DNA from: Panax quinquefolius
Lineage: Eukaryota; Streptophyta; Magnoliopsida; Apiales; Araliaceae
Assembly (NCBI GenBank): GCA_020205615.1
Contig: CM035168.1
Span: 125,374,795-125,438,794 of the forward strand
Length of the DNA: 64,000 bases
Reading direction: 5' to 3'
The position numbers were made by a program, and so were the translations under genes. Below are positions 62,561 through 64,000 of this stretch, one piece after another. Below the pieces are notes generated by a model, which ran no database searches, had not been told where the DNA came from, and worked only from the letters and a program-made list of their open reading frames with translations. How positions within the stretch are numbered: position 1 is the first letter of the stretch; each line of letters starts with the position of its first letter.

Positions 62561-63344
62561 ATGGCTTCCTTATCTCCGACACCTAAAGCTCAACTTCACT
62601 CTTCATGGAGACCCAAAATTCGCAAATTAAATCAAAATTCAAACACCCACTCCCACCTTCTCTTCATCTCAACCCCCATATCTCAAAGATTTTTAACGAA
62701 CCCATCTCTTTCCTCCTCTTCTTTCCCTTATAACCTCAAATTACCTTCTCTGAGCAATCCAATTTCAATTCATTTACACCCCTTATCAGACTCAACTGAC
62801 GAAAATTTAACGGAAAGCCGTGAAGATTTAGCAAATTTACAAACAATTACTATTGGGCTTAATCAGATTCCTCCCCAATCAACCCAGAGAATTTTCATTC
62901 AAGACCCTCCTTGGATTAATTCCTTATTTATAAGGAATCTGTATAACAGGACTAAACAAAGGGTGAAGATAGAATTCAAAGAAATCGAAAGGCGTGAATA
63001 TTATCTGTTGAGGAGGAGACAAATTAAGGCAGAGACTGAGGCCTGGGAGAATATGGTGGAGGAGTATAGGGAGTTGGAGAAAGAGATGTGTGAGAAAAAA
63101 TTGGCACCCAATTTGCCTTGTGTGAAGAAGTTGTTTTTGGGTTGGTTTGAGCCCTTGAGGGAAGCCATTGCCAAGGAGCAGAAATCACAACAAACTAGGA
63201 AGCATAAGGCTGCTTATTCACCCCATATTGATTGCCTGCCAGCGGATAAGATGGCTGTTATAGTAATGCACAAGATGATGGCATTGTGATGATGGGGCAA
63301 GAGGGTAGATGTGTCCGATGATGTTCAAATCATTTGAGCAGGAG
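62561..63344 (+). CDS. RPOT3: Chloroplast phage-type RNA polymerase (RpoTp type), first exon, 3' end beyond window, frame damaged near exon end
   Basis: The ATG at 62561 (GAGATGGCT context) starts a Ser/Pro/Leu-rich, acid-poor leader typical of a chloroplast transit peptide. The conserved N-terminal extension follows: QDPPWINSLFIRNLY, EFKEIERREYYLLRRRQIK, WENMVEEYRELEKEMCEKKLAPNLP, LFLGWFEPLREAI and PHIDCLPADKMAVIVMHKMM. The family is about 1000 residues and transcribes plastid genes; RpoTp rather than RpoTm is my reading of the leader and motifs. The frame meets TGA at 63287-63289, just after HKMMAL. One extra base would continue as VMMGQEGRCVR, and a second slip reaches EQE followed by GTGAGA at 63345, where a donor is expected. 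Sequence errors or a decaying gene both fit. The long in-frame extension upstream of 62561 is not likely coding. Confidence 0.8.
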
Positions 63345-64000
63345 GTGAGATGATGGGGCAATTTAATTTTTATAGATGTGTTGTGAAGGATAGTGTTTGG
63401 ATTGTACCTAGGCTGCTGTTCAAATAGAGGAATAACTATTTTGGAGAAGCATCTATAAGTATATGATTTGTAACAAAATATGTCATAGATGTTGATTTGA
63501 TATGAGGAGGTGAAATCTTAACATTTTGTCTCTGCTTGTGTTATTTTTCTGGGATACAAGAAAAGATGTTTTAGTAAAAGAATTCCCAATTCCAATTGAT
63601 TAGGATCCCAGTGAAATAATTTATCTGGATTGTACCTTATTAACACTATTTTTAATAATAGTGTGGGTAATAGATAGCAGAAGAAATAATTTTGATTTAT
63701 ATATTTAATAGAGAATATAAACTTAACTTGATAAGGCAAAAGAAAATTAGTACTACCCTATCTGTATGTTGACTTTAAAATGCACCACTCTATCTTGAAT
63801 ATTTTTGGGAATAAAGAAAATTATTAACTACTTGATGCAGGACAACAATCTGAAGGATGAATAACAGAAAAAAACAACTTGGGTTAGGGTCTGCACCTCG
63901 ACCCCTCTAGGCTATCTTGTTTACCCTAGGCTCTCTTAATTGTGTAATGTGTTCCCCTAGACTCTCTTAATAGCGCGTATTTAAAGGGAAAATCAAAAAC
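63345..64000 (+). other. Presumed first intron of the RpoTp gene
   Basis: Starts GTGAGATGATGGGG, whose GATGATGGGGCAA repeats the exon sequence at 63289-63300. I find no second RpoTp exon before the window ends. It could also be the tail of a truncated copy. Confidence 0.4.

Overview
This window is nuclear DNA of a flowering plant, probably a eudicot. Two genes of plant-only families bound the unique part: a GTD-binding (DUF593, myosin-binding type) gene at 49625-51186 and the first exon of a chloroplast-targeted phage-type RNA polymerase (RpoTp type) from 62561. Introns obey GT-AG. Most of the rest is transposable elements inserted into one another. There is no prokaryotic content.

Layout: (1) 1 to about 36930 is one old Mutator-like element (MULE) carrying two convergent decayed genes: a Ulp1-type C48 cysteine peptidase gene on + (1-4198) and a MURA-type transposase on - (5111-26749, with a possible non-coding first exon near 36653-36930). 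Its larger introns and non-coding parts are filled with a degenerate repeat built on GGTTAC/GTAACC, mostly with GGTTAC on the sense strand. (2) Ty3/gypsy element A (5912-24176, +, TSD TCAAT) split the last visible transposase intron, and element B (10189-18362, -, TSD CCATT) later split A. (3) Element C (26851-35612, -) lies between the transposase coding start and its putative leader. (4) Element D (37041-48031, -, TSD GTTAA) lies just outside and contains solo LTR E (41936-44521). (5) 48037-51744 is unique DNA with the DUF593 gene. (6) Element F (51745-60268, -, TSD CTTAA) lies downstream of that gene. (7) 60269-62560 is AT-rich intergenic DNA with a candidate MITE, followed by the RpoTp exon.

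The LTR elements look like Tekay/Del-type chromoviruses with LTRs of 2.6-2.85 kb. A keeps recognisable gag, protease, reverse transcriptase, RNase H, integrase and chromodomain-like remnants. B, C and F have the same LTR architecture but only 2.7-3.1 kb internally. They share the same deletions of the RT, RNase H and integrase cores, so they look like one non-autonomous family that would have needed A-like proteins. The RNase H deletion maps to an 11-bp direct repeat still present twice in A. D has a separate internal deletion.

Many small differences between sister LTRs cluster in short spots while the sequence between is nearly identical. Some frameshifts, including those at the end of the RpoTp exon, may therefore be consensus errors rather than biology. 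All calls come from reading the sequence by eye; no database search was run.
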